In this document: in pieces, positions 7,127 to 15,091 of the stretch
How positions within the stretch are numbered: position 1 is the stretch's first letter
How the letters are laid out: every line of letters begins with the position of its first letter
DNA from: JAFDWI01 sp964544305
GTDB taxonomy: Bacteria > Actinomycetota > Acidimicrobiia > Acidimicrobiales > Iamiaceae
Assembly: GCA_964544305.1 (NCBI GenBank)
Contig: CAZJAZ010000013.1
Span: 1 to 52,363, forward strand
Reading direction: 5' to 3'
DNA: 52,363 nucleotides
Position numbers and translations under genes: made by a program
The notes under the pieces: model-generated
The model's input: only the letters and a program-made list of their open reading frames with translations
Database searches by the model: none
What the model was told of the DNA's origin: nothing

Positions 7127-9369
7127 AGAAATGACTCCAAGCGTTCAAGCGCCAACCAGAACCCGGCACCGTTGTCGACGTGCCCTTGCCAGACTTCGGG
7201 AATAAAGCGAATACCAGGTGCAAGTCGGTCAAGGGTAAGCCCAAGTTGCTGCCAATCAATGTCACCTTCGCCTACTTGGACACCTTCGCCGTCCGTTCCA
7301 ACCGCGTCAACAAGATGCAGATGGCCCGTGTGTGGAGCGAGCATTTCCGCTAACTCCTGAAATGACGTCTTTGAATAGGTTGCCGCGAGTTGGCTATGTG
7401 AAGTGTCTAGGCAAAGCCGACGTCCAAACGTCTCAGCAAACCACAAGCAATCCTTTGCTTCAAGAAGCAGGTTTGAGTACTGCTGGCCACCCATGAGCCA
7501 TGGGAAAGGCGGCAGCGTTTGCGCAAGCAACTCAACTCCATCCGCATCGACTTTACGGAACGATTCGTCGACCCGTTCATGCATCTCTTTGCGCTCATCG
7601 ACTGATACAAAACCGCCATGCGTGAATCCGCCAACGTTCAAGATCACAACCGGGGCTTTTTCGTTTGGAAACCATTCTGCGAGTTCTCGAGTGATATTGA
7701 CGACGCGTTGGAGTTCGGCAATCGAACGTTTCCGGTAGGCATCATCGGACGATGCCAAGTCAATGATGTGGTCGTTTGCAAAAAGATCCGGGCTATGAAC
7801 GGTGTAACCAATCTCGAATGGTTCAGAGAAGATTTTGGAAAGTTCAAGGTCCATGTCCTTGTACGACAAGTGGAACTCTAAGAAGTCAGGATTGGATTGA
7901 GGCGCAAGTTCTCGGAAATCGTGAAACCGGACCGGCAGTCCCCACGGGCGACGATACGAATAGTCACGAGGCGTTGCCCGACCTTCGCCGATATCGGTTG
8001 CATAGAAGTAATCACCGGTTGCAAAAGGCCGTGTCGACGTTCGCCCTATCAACTTGTCAAGCGCGTTTGGTTGGAGGCCACGGCCAGGGCTGCGAATCGT
8101 CACCGCATCTCTCGTGATCTCTTCGCCTTTTTGGATTGGTCGTGCCGCAACCAGGCTCTTCGCAAGGTTGATGCGATTCATCATTTCGCCTTGTGTCAAA
8201 CGGCGTGAATCACCAACACCGAGCGCTTCTTCTACTTCTCGAATACGTTCGACCATGGTCGCGAATTCATCGGGGAGCAACGAAACCTTGTGATCGTTTC
8301 CTTCCATGGTTCGGTCAAGGGTGAAATGTTTCTCAATAATTTTCGCCCCAAGCGCTACTGCGGCAATCGGTACGTGGAAGCCCCGTTCGTGCCCCGAATA
8401 CCCCACGAGGCAATTCCCAATCTCGGTCAAGCGCGCCAAATACTTCAGGTTGAGATCTTTGAATGGTGCCGGATACGTCGAGTTGCATTGCAAGAGCGCG
8501 AACGAACTCGCCGAACGTTCTAATAGTTCGACCGCTTGTATGATTTCTGATTCTGTCGACATGCCGGTCGAGAGAATGAGGGGCTTGCCCGTTGCAATCG
8601 CTTGTTCAAGCAACGCATGGTTTGTGAGATCCGCCGATGCGATCTTCAGTGCAGGGACATCATAGGTAGCGAGGGCTTGAACGCTCGCAAGATCAAATGG
8701 TGTGCAAATGACCGGAATGTCAAGCGTGTCGCAGTAGTCGAAAACACCAAACAGTGCGTCCGCGTCAAGTGCAAACCGACTCAGTAAATCCAACGTGTAT
8801 TGCGGGCCAAGGTCTTCACCTTCGGTGACATTCCCCGTTGTATTGCGATACAACGTCGCCATGTCACGAAGCTGAAACTTGACGCAATCAGCACCCGCGC
8901 GCACGGCTTCGTCAACAAGTTGTCTCGCTCGATCGACGCTGCCGTTGTGATTTATCCCAATCTCCGCGATAACGACCGCAGGTGTTTCTGCCGAAACGGT
9001 TAGTGGTCCGATGCGAAACTCGTCGCGTCGATCAATCGCAATGGCTGCAATCAGTCCACGCTCGTCGACAAGGGGAAGATGGTCGATCCCGCGGCGAAAC
9101 AATGATTGAAGATCACGACGTCCAAGCCCCAGCGGAGCGGAAATGAACGTCCGATTTGCTACGTCAATGGTTGGCGCATCGACATCAAGGCCACCGTGTT
9201 CACCAATCCACCGGCGTACGTCACCATCGGTTAGGACGCCTTCAAGAATGCCTCGTTCCGAAACGCAGAAGATGATGCGCGATTTGTTCGCCGAGATTTT
9301 CTCGAGCGCTCGAGAGACAGGGTCTTCCGAATAGACAACATACGGCTCAAAATCACGCTCGATAATCAC
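7123..9369 (-). CDS. neuB: Fused CBS - NeuB-type nonulosonate synthase - SAF - TIM-barrel protein
   Basis: A 748-aa multidomain protein. Residues about 1-115 form a CBS pair (VLTDGDVRRWI; LPLVDERG). About 120-390 is an N-acetylneuraminate/legionaminate/pseudaminate synthase barrel: AEIGINHNGS (135-144), CVKFQLRD, LKIASADLTN, LILSTGMSTESE, QCNSTYPAP, VGYSGHERG and EKHFTLDRTMEGNDH. About 400-465 is the SAF (antifreeze-like) domain, NLAKSLVAARPIQKGEEI. Residues about 480-748 resemble AP-endonuclease-2/xylose-isomerase barrels (LCLDTSHSQ, HLHLVDAVG, FIPEVWQGH). Ordinary NeuB is about 340-350 aa, so both ends are extra. It should condense PEP with a hexosamine-derived sugar; the C-terminal barrel may act on a sugar precursor. 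No NeuC-type epimerase is nearby. Confidence 0.85.
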   Translation of the reverse strand: MIIERDFEPYVVYSEDPVSRALEKISANKSRIIFCVSERGILEGVLTDGDVRRWIGEHGGLDVDAPTIDVANRTFISAPLGLGRRDLQSLFRRGIDHLPLVDERGLIAAIAIDRRDEFRIGPLTVSAETPAVVIAEIGINHNGSVDRARQLVDEAVRAGADCVKFQLRDMATLYRNTTGNVTEGEDLGPQYTLDLLSRFALDADALFGVFDYCDTLDIPVICTPFDLASVQALATYDVPALKIASADLTNHALLEQAIATGKPLILSTGMSTESEIIQAVELLERSASSFALLQCNSTYPAPFKDLNLKYLARLTEIGNCLVGYSGHERGFHVPIAAVALGAKIIEKHFTLDRTMEGNDHKVSLLPDEFATMVERIREVEEALGVGDSRRLTQGEMMNRINLAKSLVAARPIQKGEEITRDAVTIRSPGRGLQPNALDKLIGRTSTRPFATGDYFYATDIGEGRATPRDYSYRRPWGLPVRFHDFRELAPQSNPDFLEFHLSYKDMDLELSKIFSEPFEIGYTVHSPDLFANDHIIDLASSDDAYRKRSIAELQRVVNITRELAEWFPNEKAPVVILNVGGFTHGGFVSVDERKEMHERVDESFRKVDADGVELLAQTLPPFPWLMGGQQYSNLLLEAKDCLWFAETFGRRLCLDTSHSQLAATYSKTSFQELAEMLAPHTGHLHLVDAVGTDGEGVQVGEGDIDWQQLGLTLDRLAPGIRFIPEVWQGHVDNGAGFWLALERLESFL

Positions 9370-10064
9370 AAATCCGCCCCAAGATGACGAGACAAAAGTG
9401 CGTCCGCGAAGGTCAAGTCAAGCTCTGAATCGATGTCAATGCCTTCAATTTCATCCATTACAAACAACTCCACACGTCCCCCAATTCGATTGCCCGGTGC
9501 CGAATAGAGCTCGGTTCGAGTGACGTACAATGAGCCGGTTTCACGGTACAGGTACGACATTTCGTCGAGATCTTGACGCCGAGGACGCTGATCGACATTG
9601 TACTCCGCGGTGGGGGTGTCACCCATGTGCCACAAAAACGGCGTCTGGGGAACGACGCCAACAAGCGAGTCGACACCACCTGCGCGGAAGCGTTCGACCG
9701 CCCGCCCTACTGTGCCCGGCAGGCGAATCGGAGACGTGGCCTGCAAGAGGACGACCCCATCGGGCTCAAAACCGCGAGCACGCATCTCGTCAATGGCATG
9801 TGCAACAACGGGTTCGGTCGCCGTTTCGTCACGTGCGAGTTCGGCGGGACGCAAATACGGAACTTCTGCTCCTGCATCGCGTGCGACCTGCGCAATCTCA
9901 TGATCGTCCGTTGACACAATGACCCGAACATCGCCTTGCACCTCGCGGGCCTGGTCGATTGTCCAACAAATGAGTGGGCGACCAGCTACCCGACGTACGT
10001 TCTTTCGCGGTATCCCTTTTGAACCTCCCCGAGCGGGTATGACGATCAAAATCCGATCATTCAT
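9366..10064 (-). CDS. neuA: Acylneuraminate cytidylyltransferase (CMP-nonulosonate synthetase)
   Basis: A 232-aa cytidylyltransferase that would activate the nonulosonic acid made by the next gene with CTP, releasing pyrophosphate. The N-terminal nucleotide loop IPARGGSKGIPRKNVR (9-24) is diagnostic. QATSPIR (about 108-114), EMSYLYRETGSLYVTR and the C-terminal EIEGIDIDSELDL match the family's substrate and metal blocks. Length is standard for the catalytic domain alone. It is the first gene of the eight-gene minus-strand operon, and its stop overlaps the neuB-type start as ATGA. Whether the product is CMP-Neu5Ac, CMP-legionaminate or CMP-pseudaminate cannot be decided from sequence. Confidence 0.9.
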   Translation of the reverse strand: MNDRILIVIPARGGSKGIPRKNVRRVAGRPLICWTIDQAREVQGDVRVIVSTDDHEIAQVARDAGAEVPYLRPAELARDETATEPVVAHAIDEMRARGFEPDGVVLLQATSPIRLPGTVGRAVERFRAGGVDSLVGVVPQTPFLWHMGDTPTAEYNVDQRPRRQDLDEMSYLYRETGSLYVTRTELYSAPGNRIGGRVELFVMDEIEGIDIDSELDLTFADALLSRHLGADL

Positions 10065-10200
10065 TGGGACACGCTTTCAATTGACTTCTTGGCATTTGGC
10101 CAGTGAGACACATCGCATGATGGCACAGAATGCACCTGGTGGTTGCCCACCACGACGGCTCGGCGGCACGAAGCGGTAGACTTGTGGATTCGCATCAGCC
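10065..10200. promoter_or_regulatory. Divergent intergenic region between the two polysaccharide operons
   Basis: This 136-base space separates the start of neuA (minus) from the start of the first BY-kinase (plus), so promoters for both operons should lie here. A short hairpin with arms TGGTGG/CCACCA and loop TTGC lies at 10137-10152. A TAGACT hexamer at about 10176-10181 could serve as a -10 element for the plus operon, but I see no good -35 at the right distance. No convincing promoter is visible for the minus operon. Confidence 0.35.
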
Positions 10201-11955
10201 ATGTCCTCACCTGAAACAACTAGCAACAAACCGAAATCAAGTGTCAACGTGCCGACGTTTGCCCCGCTCCTTGACCGGTCGGGCAAGGCAATGCACACCA
10301 TCGCGGCCGCCCTACGCCGGCGCGGCCTGTGGCTCGTCTTTGGGGCAATCGGGGGGATCATCGGCGGGGCAACCGTCGCCGCGAACGCAAAACCGATCGT
10401 CAACCCTCACTTTTATTACAAGTCCACCGCTGGGTTGAGTCTTATCGGTATGACCACGACCGATCAAACAAGCGATCCGGTTCGCGTCAACCTGCAGCTT
10501 GCGCAGTTTGCGGCTGAATCCGATAGTTACCGCAAGGTCGTGGCGGTCCAAACGGGCACGACCCCGGACTACGTGAAGAACCACATCACGGTCATCCCAA
10601 ATTTCGATACCGCGTCGCTCACGGTCACGGCAATCGACATTGACCCCGACAAAACTGCGCAAGTCGCCTATCACGCGGGTCTCGCACTCAATGACGCGAT
10701 CAACACGTTGGTTGACAGTCGCGTCAAGGCACGTCAGGCCGACATTGACATCGACATTCGCAAAGCCACAACCGAGCTCACGTCGCTTGAAACGTTGCGA
10801 GACAATGCTGACGGTGATCCACCCGACGAGCTTCTTTCGCAAATTGATGGCGTCCAAGACCGCATTCAGACGCTGAAAACACAACGTGATCTCGCGCAAA
10901 CCAATGCGCCTCGGTTTGCGATTACCGGCATGCCCCAACCGGTGCGCATCAATTCAAAGGGCTATTACCTTCGTTGGTTGCTTTCCCGAGACGACCTTGG
11001 CGCAACGCGTATTACGTCAAGCTGGAATGACCTCGCATCAGGAACCGTTGACGACACTGACACCAAGAACATGATCAAAGTAATCGCCAACGAGACTGAA
11101 GTGAACGTGGTTGAAAAAGTTCCGCCAGTCATTCATTTGGGCCTCGGCATGATTGCCGGTCTGATGCTTGGACTTTCTGGAATTGTTCTTGGTGAAGCTT
11201 GGGATGAACGCATCCACGACACCGATGGGGCACTTCGTGCCTCTGGATTTTTGTTGCTCACCGAGGTGCCCCGTCTTTCAGGGCGTGCCGTGAGATCGCT
11301 GTTACAGCATGGAACGCAAGCGACACATGACCGAACACGCCAAGCCGCATACCGCTATGTCGAAGCTGCATCGGTGCTCGCGAACCAACTTGGCCTCTCA
11401 GACGCGAAAAAGCTGACGAAAACACCTGTGGTGCTCATTACATCGGCGTCTCCATCTGAAGGGAAATCAACAACATCAGCAGCCATTGCGGCGGCGTTCG
11501 CTGAACTTGGCTACCGCGTACTCGCCGTTGACGGCGACTACCACCGAAGTTCGCTGCGTTCAAACCTGCGGCCGATTCCCAACTTTGTCGAACCCGACGC
11601 GCCTCTCGAAACAAGCATCGACAAAATCAACCTCTTGGACGATCCGAGGGCAAAGCGCCACAAAGGCACCGCGACGAGCACCGTTGCAAAACTGCTCAGG
11701 CGAATTGACCGTTACCGAGCGAACTACGACGTAATCGTTCTTGACACACCACCCATCTTGGTCACTGCGGACGCGAGCGATTTTCTGCACTATGCCGACG
11801 CAGTGGCACTCGTTGTTCGTATCGAACAAACTTTGACACCGTCGTGCGAACTTGCGAGCACAATGATTCGGCACCGCAATGTTCCCGTCACCGGTCTGAT
11901 CGCGACCGATGTTCCCCTTCGGATTATCGACCGAAACTACGGCGGCGGTGGCTGA
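10201..11955 (+). CDS. Wzz-type chain-length protein fused to BY-kinase domain (no tyrosine tail)
   Basis: A 584-aa bacterial tyrosine-kinase-type protein. A membrane helix near residues 35-55 (LWLVFGAIGGIIGGATVA), a periplasmic Wzz-like region with coiled-coil character around 170-240, a second helix (about 305-330) and a cytoplasmic P-loop kinase follow in order. Kinase motifs: Walker A SASPSEGKSTTS (about 415-426), Walker A' VLAVDGDYHR and Walker B VIVLDTPP. Such proteins set polysaccharide chain length and cycle through autophosphorylation of a C-terminal tyrosine cluster. Here the C-terminus, RIIDRNYGGGG, has a single tyrosine and no cluster, unlike the second copy at 13122. First gene of the plus-strand operon. 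Confidence 0.88.
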   Translation: MSSPETTSNKPKSSVNVPTFAPLLDRSGKAMHTIAAALRRRGLWLVFGAIGGIIGGATVAANAKPIVNPHFYYKSTAGLSLIGMTTTDQTSDPVRVNLQLAQFAAESDSYRKVVAVQTGTTPDYVKNHITVIPNFDTASLTVTAIDIDPDKTAQVAYHAGLALNDAINTLVDSRVKARQADIDIDIRKATTELTSLETLRDNADGDPPDELLSQIDGVQDRIQTLKTQRDLAQTNAPRFAITGMPQPVRINSKGYYLRWLLSRDDLGATRITSSWNDLASGTVDDTDTKNMIKVIANETEVNVVEKVPPVIHLGLGMIAGLMLGLSGIVLGEAWDERIHDTDGALRASGFLLLTEVPRLSGRAVRSLLQHGTQATHDRTRQAAYRYVEAASVLANQLGLSDAKKLTKTPVVLITSASPSEGKSTTSAAIAAAFAELGYRVLAVDGDYHRSSLRSNLRPIPNFVEPDAPLETSIDKINLLDDPRAKRHKGTATSTVAKLLRRIDRYRANYDVIVLDTPPILVTADASDFLHYADAVALVVRIEQTLTPSCELASTMIRHRNVPVTGLIATDVPLRIIDRNYGGGG

Positions 11956-13057
11956 CGCTCCTTCATGGACATTTTCGGACTTGCATCCGGTCACTCGCTG
12001 GGTCGCCGCGTACCAATTGCCAAGTCGCCTGCAAGCTCCAACCGATGCACTCGAAGACGACGAATGGCAGGTACTTGAAACCGAATGTCGACGCCACCGC
12101 TTAGAGGGTCTTCTTGTCGCCGCGGTCGCGAGCGGCGCTTTGCCCGCGACTACGTCGCAGCGTCGCATGGTCAGCGACATAGAGGGACAACTGACGCGGA
12201 ACCGAATGCAGTACGACGAAATCACTCGACCCGTGTTGGATCACTTGCGTGCGCATTCGATTCCTTTTCGCCTGATCAAAGGTTCCGCGCTTCCCTGGTC
12301 GGATTATCCCGACCCACAGATGCGTCCCACCGGTGATCTGGATTTGTTGGTTCCCGGTTCGCGGCTTTTGGAATCCGTCGCCGCGCTTGAAGGAATTGGT
12401 GGCAACCTCATGAACCCGGAACCAACCGATGGGTTTGCGCAGAGCGTGTTCAAAGGCTTGACGGTCACCATGCCCACAGGTCTTGAAGTCGATTTGCACC
12501 GATTGCTGTGCTGGGGGCCAATTGGCGTTCGAGTTCCAGAAGCCGACCTCTGGTCACCAGGACGTACTTTTGATCGTCTCGGAGCGTCGCTCATCACCTT
12601 TGACGTTGAACGAACTTTGATCCATGTGTGTGCGCATCTGCTCATTCTTGGTGCGATACGAGTGAGTGAAGTGCGTGACGTGGCACAACTCGCGTTCTCC
12701 AAAGATCTTGATCCCGCACGCGCAATCGCCGTAGCCCACCGGTGGGGGCACGAGGCAGTCCTCGCTGTGGCATTACAAATGGCAGCGCGTGAGCTTTGTA
12801 TTGACGATCATCCGCTCAGTGAATGGTCAAAGCGATATCGCGTGACGGCACGCGATCGGCTCTGGCTGCGCATTGATCAACCCGATGCGCCAATTTCTGG
12901 TATTGAACCCATCGCTGTCTTGGCTGAACTTCGCGGCCTTCACGCACGAGCAACGTTTCTCAAGGCGTTGGTCGCGCCCCGTGACGGGACCGACCCGACT
13001 TTTGCGGCCCGAGCAGCCCGACAGGTGCAACGAATGACGCAACGTGCACGGCATTAG
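11948..13057 (+). CDS. Nucleotidyltransferase-family protein (PF14907 type)
   Basis: A 369-aa protein when started at the GTG 11948, which overlaps the kinase stop by 8 bases; an upstream ATG at 11909 would extend it inside the kinase gene and looks less likely. The central block FRLIKGSALPW followed by RPTGDLDLLVPG (about 125-135) is the nucleotidyltransferase-fold G/DxD metal site of the uncharacterised PF14907 family, and the flanking regions are alpha-helical. Members recur in exopolysaccharide and peptide-modification loci; their substrate is unknown. It sits between two BY-kinase genes, with a PqqD-like protein at the end of the same operon. Confidence 0.75.
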   Translation: MADAPSWTFSDLHPVTRWVAAYQLPSRLQAPTDALEDDEWQVLETECRRHRLEGLLVAAVASGALPATTSQRRMVSDIEGQLTRNRMQYDEITRPVLDHLRAHSIPFRLIKGSALPWSDYPDPQMRPTGDLDLLVPGSRLLESVAALEGIGGNLMNPEPTDGFAQSVFKGLTVTMPTGLEVDLHRLLCWGPIGVRVPEADLWSPGRTFDRLGASLITFDVERTLIHVCAHLLILGAIRVSEVRDVAQLAFSKDLDPARAIAVAHRWGHEAVLAVALQMAARELCIDDHPLSEWSKRYRVTARDRLWLRIDQPDAPISGIEPIAVLAELRGLHARATFLKALVAPRDGTDPTFAARAARQVQRMTQRARH

Positions 13058-13121
13058 CGCGTAGAGGTTCACGCTGGGGTTGGTTTTCGATACACTTGCA
13101 GATTCCCGTGACTCACCTTGG

Positions 13122-14954
13122 ATGACTGCTTTGGTTGGCAACGAAACTGCCTCTGCTCCGATTGACCTCAACATTACGGAACCGGACAATCCGCTGCGAC
13201 ACTACGCAGGCGTTCTGCGTCGACGCGCGAAATGGACGGTAATCAGCGTTGGCGTTGGTCTTGTACTCGGCTTGGTATCAAGCTTCTTCATCAAACCAGC
13301 CAAGATCACGACTCGTTATTACAAAGCGGTCAACACCTTGACCGTGACCTCGAATGCGGACTCAAGCAATGGGTATTCGCTGCCGCGAGCAGCGATCCTC
13401 ATTCAAGATAAAGATTTGTTGACGACCGTCGGCAAGAAAGTCGGCTGGAAAGCGACAAAAACGGGCAACCATCTCGACACGCTGGTACGCGCTGATGCAT
13501 TTGCCATTGATGTCATCGGCATTGCAACCGATCCCAAGGTTGCGGAAACTCTTGCCAACACGGCCGCTGCAACTCTTGCCAAGATGGCTGATGAAGCATC
13601 GCAGGCCAGTTATCAGTCGTCGATGCAAACACTGAATGCACAAAAAAACGAACTGCAAGCCAAGGCGCAGCAACTCGGGTCTGATCCTGCGAACGCATCG
13701 CAGTTGAACACGCTGCAGCAGCAAATTACGAACTTGGAACAACAGATTGCGGCGCTCGGCACCTCGTCACCAAAATTAGGTTTGACAACAGCAACCCCGG
13801 CATCGGCGATTCAGATCAACAAGAAGGGCTTTGACAAGCGTCTCAACGATGCGATCAACCGGTCTTCACCGTTGGCACAGGCCACCAACGTCATCGGACA
13901 AGGTCCAACCATTGACGAAACCGATCTTTCTCGCCCCGGAGTACCGGGACGCTTTCAACTCATTCTGATCGGTGGTTTCGCCGGTTTCGTTATCGGAATC
14001 TTGTTGAGCTTTGCGGTTGAAGCCTGGGATGACCGGATTCGCTCACGTGAGCGAGTTGAGCGCTTGACCGACCTTCCCGTTCTCGCCGAAATACCAAACT
14101 TGACGAACGAGGAAACGGCGACAAACGCCGTCGCCATGGTTGATTCTCCGAAGTCTCCAACTGCGGAACGATACCGAGCCACTTGTACCTCCGCGTTGTT
14201 CGCGATTGGGGAGTCTGCCACCGAGCACCCCAATCAGCTTCCTGAAGAGGTCCGTACCGGTATTCGACACAAACAGGGTCATGCCCCGGTTGTGCTCGTC
14301 ACGTCACCTGGTCCAGGCGAAGGAAAGACCACGACCTCGGCGAACCTTGCCGCCGCTTTCGCTGACACCGGACGGAAAGTCCTTGCTGTTGACGCTGACT
14401 ATCGACGTCCTGCACTGGCAAAGTTCCTTGCCCCAGTTGCCAGTTTGGTTGACCCGGATGGGCCTGCCACGACCAGGATTGATGGCGTTTCGTTCATTTC
14501 CGCCACCGTGGGTGGGAGCGAAGTTGGTGGCGCGGTGTACCAGCTTCGTCAACTGATCGCGCAGCACCAGAACAATTACGATGTGGTTGTCGTTGACACC
14601 CCTCCAATGTTGACAACGAATGATGCTACCGACCTCCTTGCGGCGGCGGACGTGGCCATCCTTGTGGTTCGCGCTGGTCACACCCGAAACACAGCAGCCC
14701 AGCGTGCATCCGTCGTGCTAAGCCGCCTGCGGGCCGATGTTCTTGGGGTCGTATTGAACGGCTGTGACCGAAAAGAGATGGAAAATTATTACGGGTACGG
14801 CTACGGGTACGGCTACGGGTACGGGTACGGGTACGGGTATTACGGATCGTCTTCAGAAGACGGAAAGAAAGACCGGAAGCGTAAAACTTCACGCGAGAGT
14901 TCTTCTTCTGACCAAACAAACGAAGAACTTGAACACCCGGCCTCGCAGCGCTAG
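13122..14954 (+). CDS. Wzz/BY-kinase polysaccharide co-polymerase with Tyr-Gly repeat tail
   Basis: A 610-aa protein from ATG 13122; a TTG at 13080 would add 14 residues. Layout: N-terminal helix (WTVISVGVGLVLGLVSSFF), periplasmic Wzz region with a coiled coil (about 165-210, LQAKAQQLG and NLEQQIAALG), second helix (about 280-300) and cytoplasmic kinase. Walker A SPGPGEGKTTTS (about 393-404), Walker A' VLAVDADYRRP and Walker B VVVVDTPP are intact. The tail (about 555-576) packs 11 tyrosines, mostly as Tyr-Gly pairs, followed by a charged Ser/Lys-rich end. Such clusters are the autophosphorylation sites of BY-kinases. Expected role: control of polymerisation and export of the polysaccharide. 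Confidence 0.9.
   Translation: MTALVGNETASAPIDLNITEPDNPLRHYAGVLRRRAKWTVISVGVGLVLGLVSSFFIKPAKITTRYYKAVNTLTVTSNADSSNGYSLPRAAILIQDKDLLTTVGKKVGWKATKTGNHLDTLVRADAFAIDVIGIATDPKVAETLANTAAATLAKMADEASQASYQSSMQTLNAQKNELQAKAQQLGSDPANASQLNTLQQQITNLEQQIAALGTSSPKLGLTTATPASAIQINKKGFDKRLNDAINRSSPLAQATNVIGQGPTIDETDLSRPGVPGRFQLILIGGFAGFVIGILLSFAVEAWDDRIRSRERVERLTDLPVLAEIPNLTNEETATNAVAMVDSPKSPTAERYRATCTSALFAIGESATEHPNQLPEEVRTGIRHKQGHAPVVLVTSPGPGEGKTTTSANLAAAFADTGRKVLAVDADYRRPALAKFLAPVASLVDPDGPATTRIDGVSFISATVGGSEVGGAVYQLRQLIAQHQNNYDVVVVDTPPMLTTNDATDLLAAADVAILVVRAGHTRNTAAQRASVVLSRLRADVLGVVLNGCDRKEMENYYGYGYGYGYGYGYGYGYYGSSSEDGKKDRKRKTSRESSSSDQTNEELEHPASQR
14790..14837 (+). repeat. Hexanucleotide tandem repeat (TACGGG/TACGGC) x8 encoding Tyr-Gly
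   Basis: Eight uninterrupted 6-base units, six TACGGG and two TACGGC, encode (Tyr-Gly)8 in the tail of the second BY-kinase. The unit is a multiple of three, so slippage would change tyrosine number without breaking the frame. The near-identity of the units suggests recent expansion. Confidence 0.95.
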
Positions 14955-15091
14955 GAATACCTGTCGAATTGTAAATGTGTTCGCTCACATTGACGAACCG
15001 CGTTTCGCGTGCTGAACTGTGCGTCGGACTGTGACCAAACGCACATATCCCTCGGCAAGTCCACATTCCCTAAGAAGAGGTCATCACGTCG
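14955..15091 (+). promoter_or_regulatory. Leader of the sugar transferase gene with small inverted repeat
   Basis: This is the longest internal gap of the plus operon (137 bases). It holds an inverted repeat AATGTG/CACATT at 14974-14979 and 14986-14991 and a purine-rich AAGAAGAGG at 15072-15080, which suits a ribosome-binding site for the TTG start at 15092. No firm promoter hexamers were recognised. The spacing would allow a separate promoter or a partial attenuator. Confidence 0.35.

Noticed and set aside
10081..10110. TTGACT at 10081-10086 as a -35 for the plus-strand kinase operon
   Set aside because: No acceptable -10 lies 16-19 bases downstream, and the only TANNNT-like hexamer (about 10176) is far away.
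14790..14837. Short tandem repeats as a CRISPR-like array
   Set aside because: Units are 6 bases without spacers and lie in frame inside a kinase gene.
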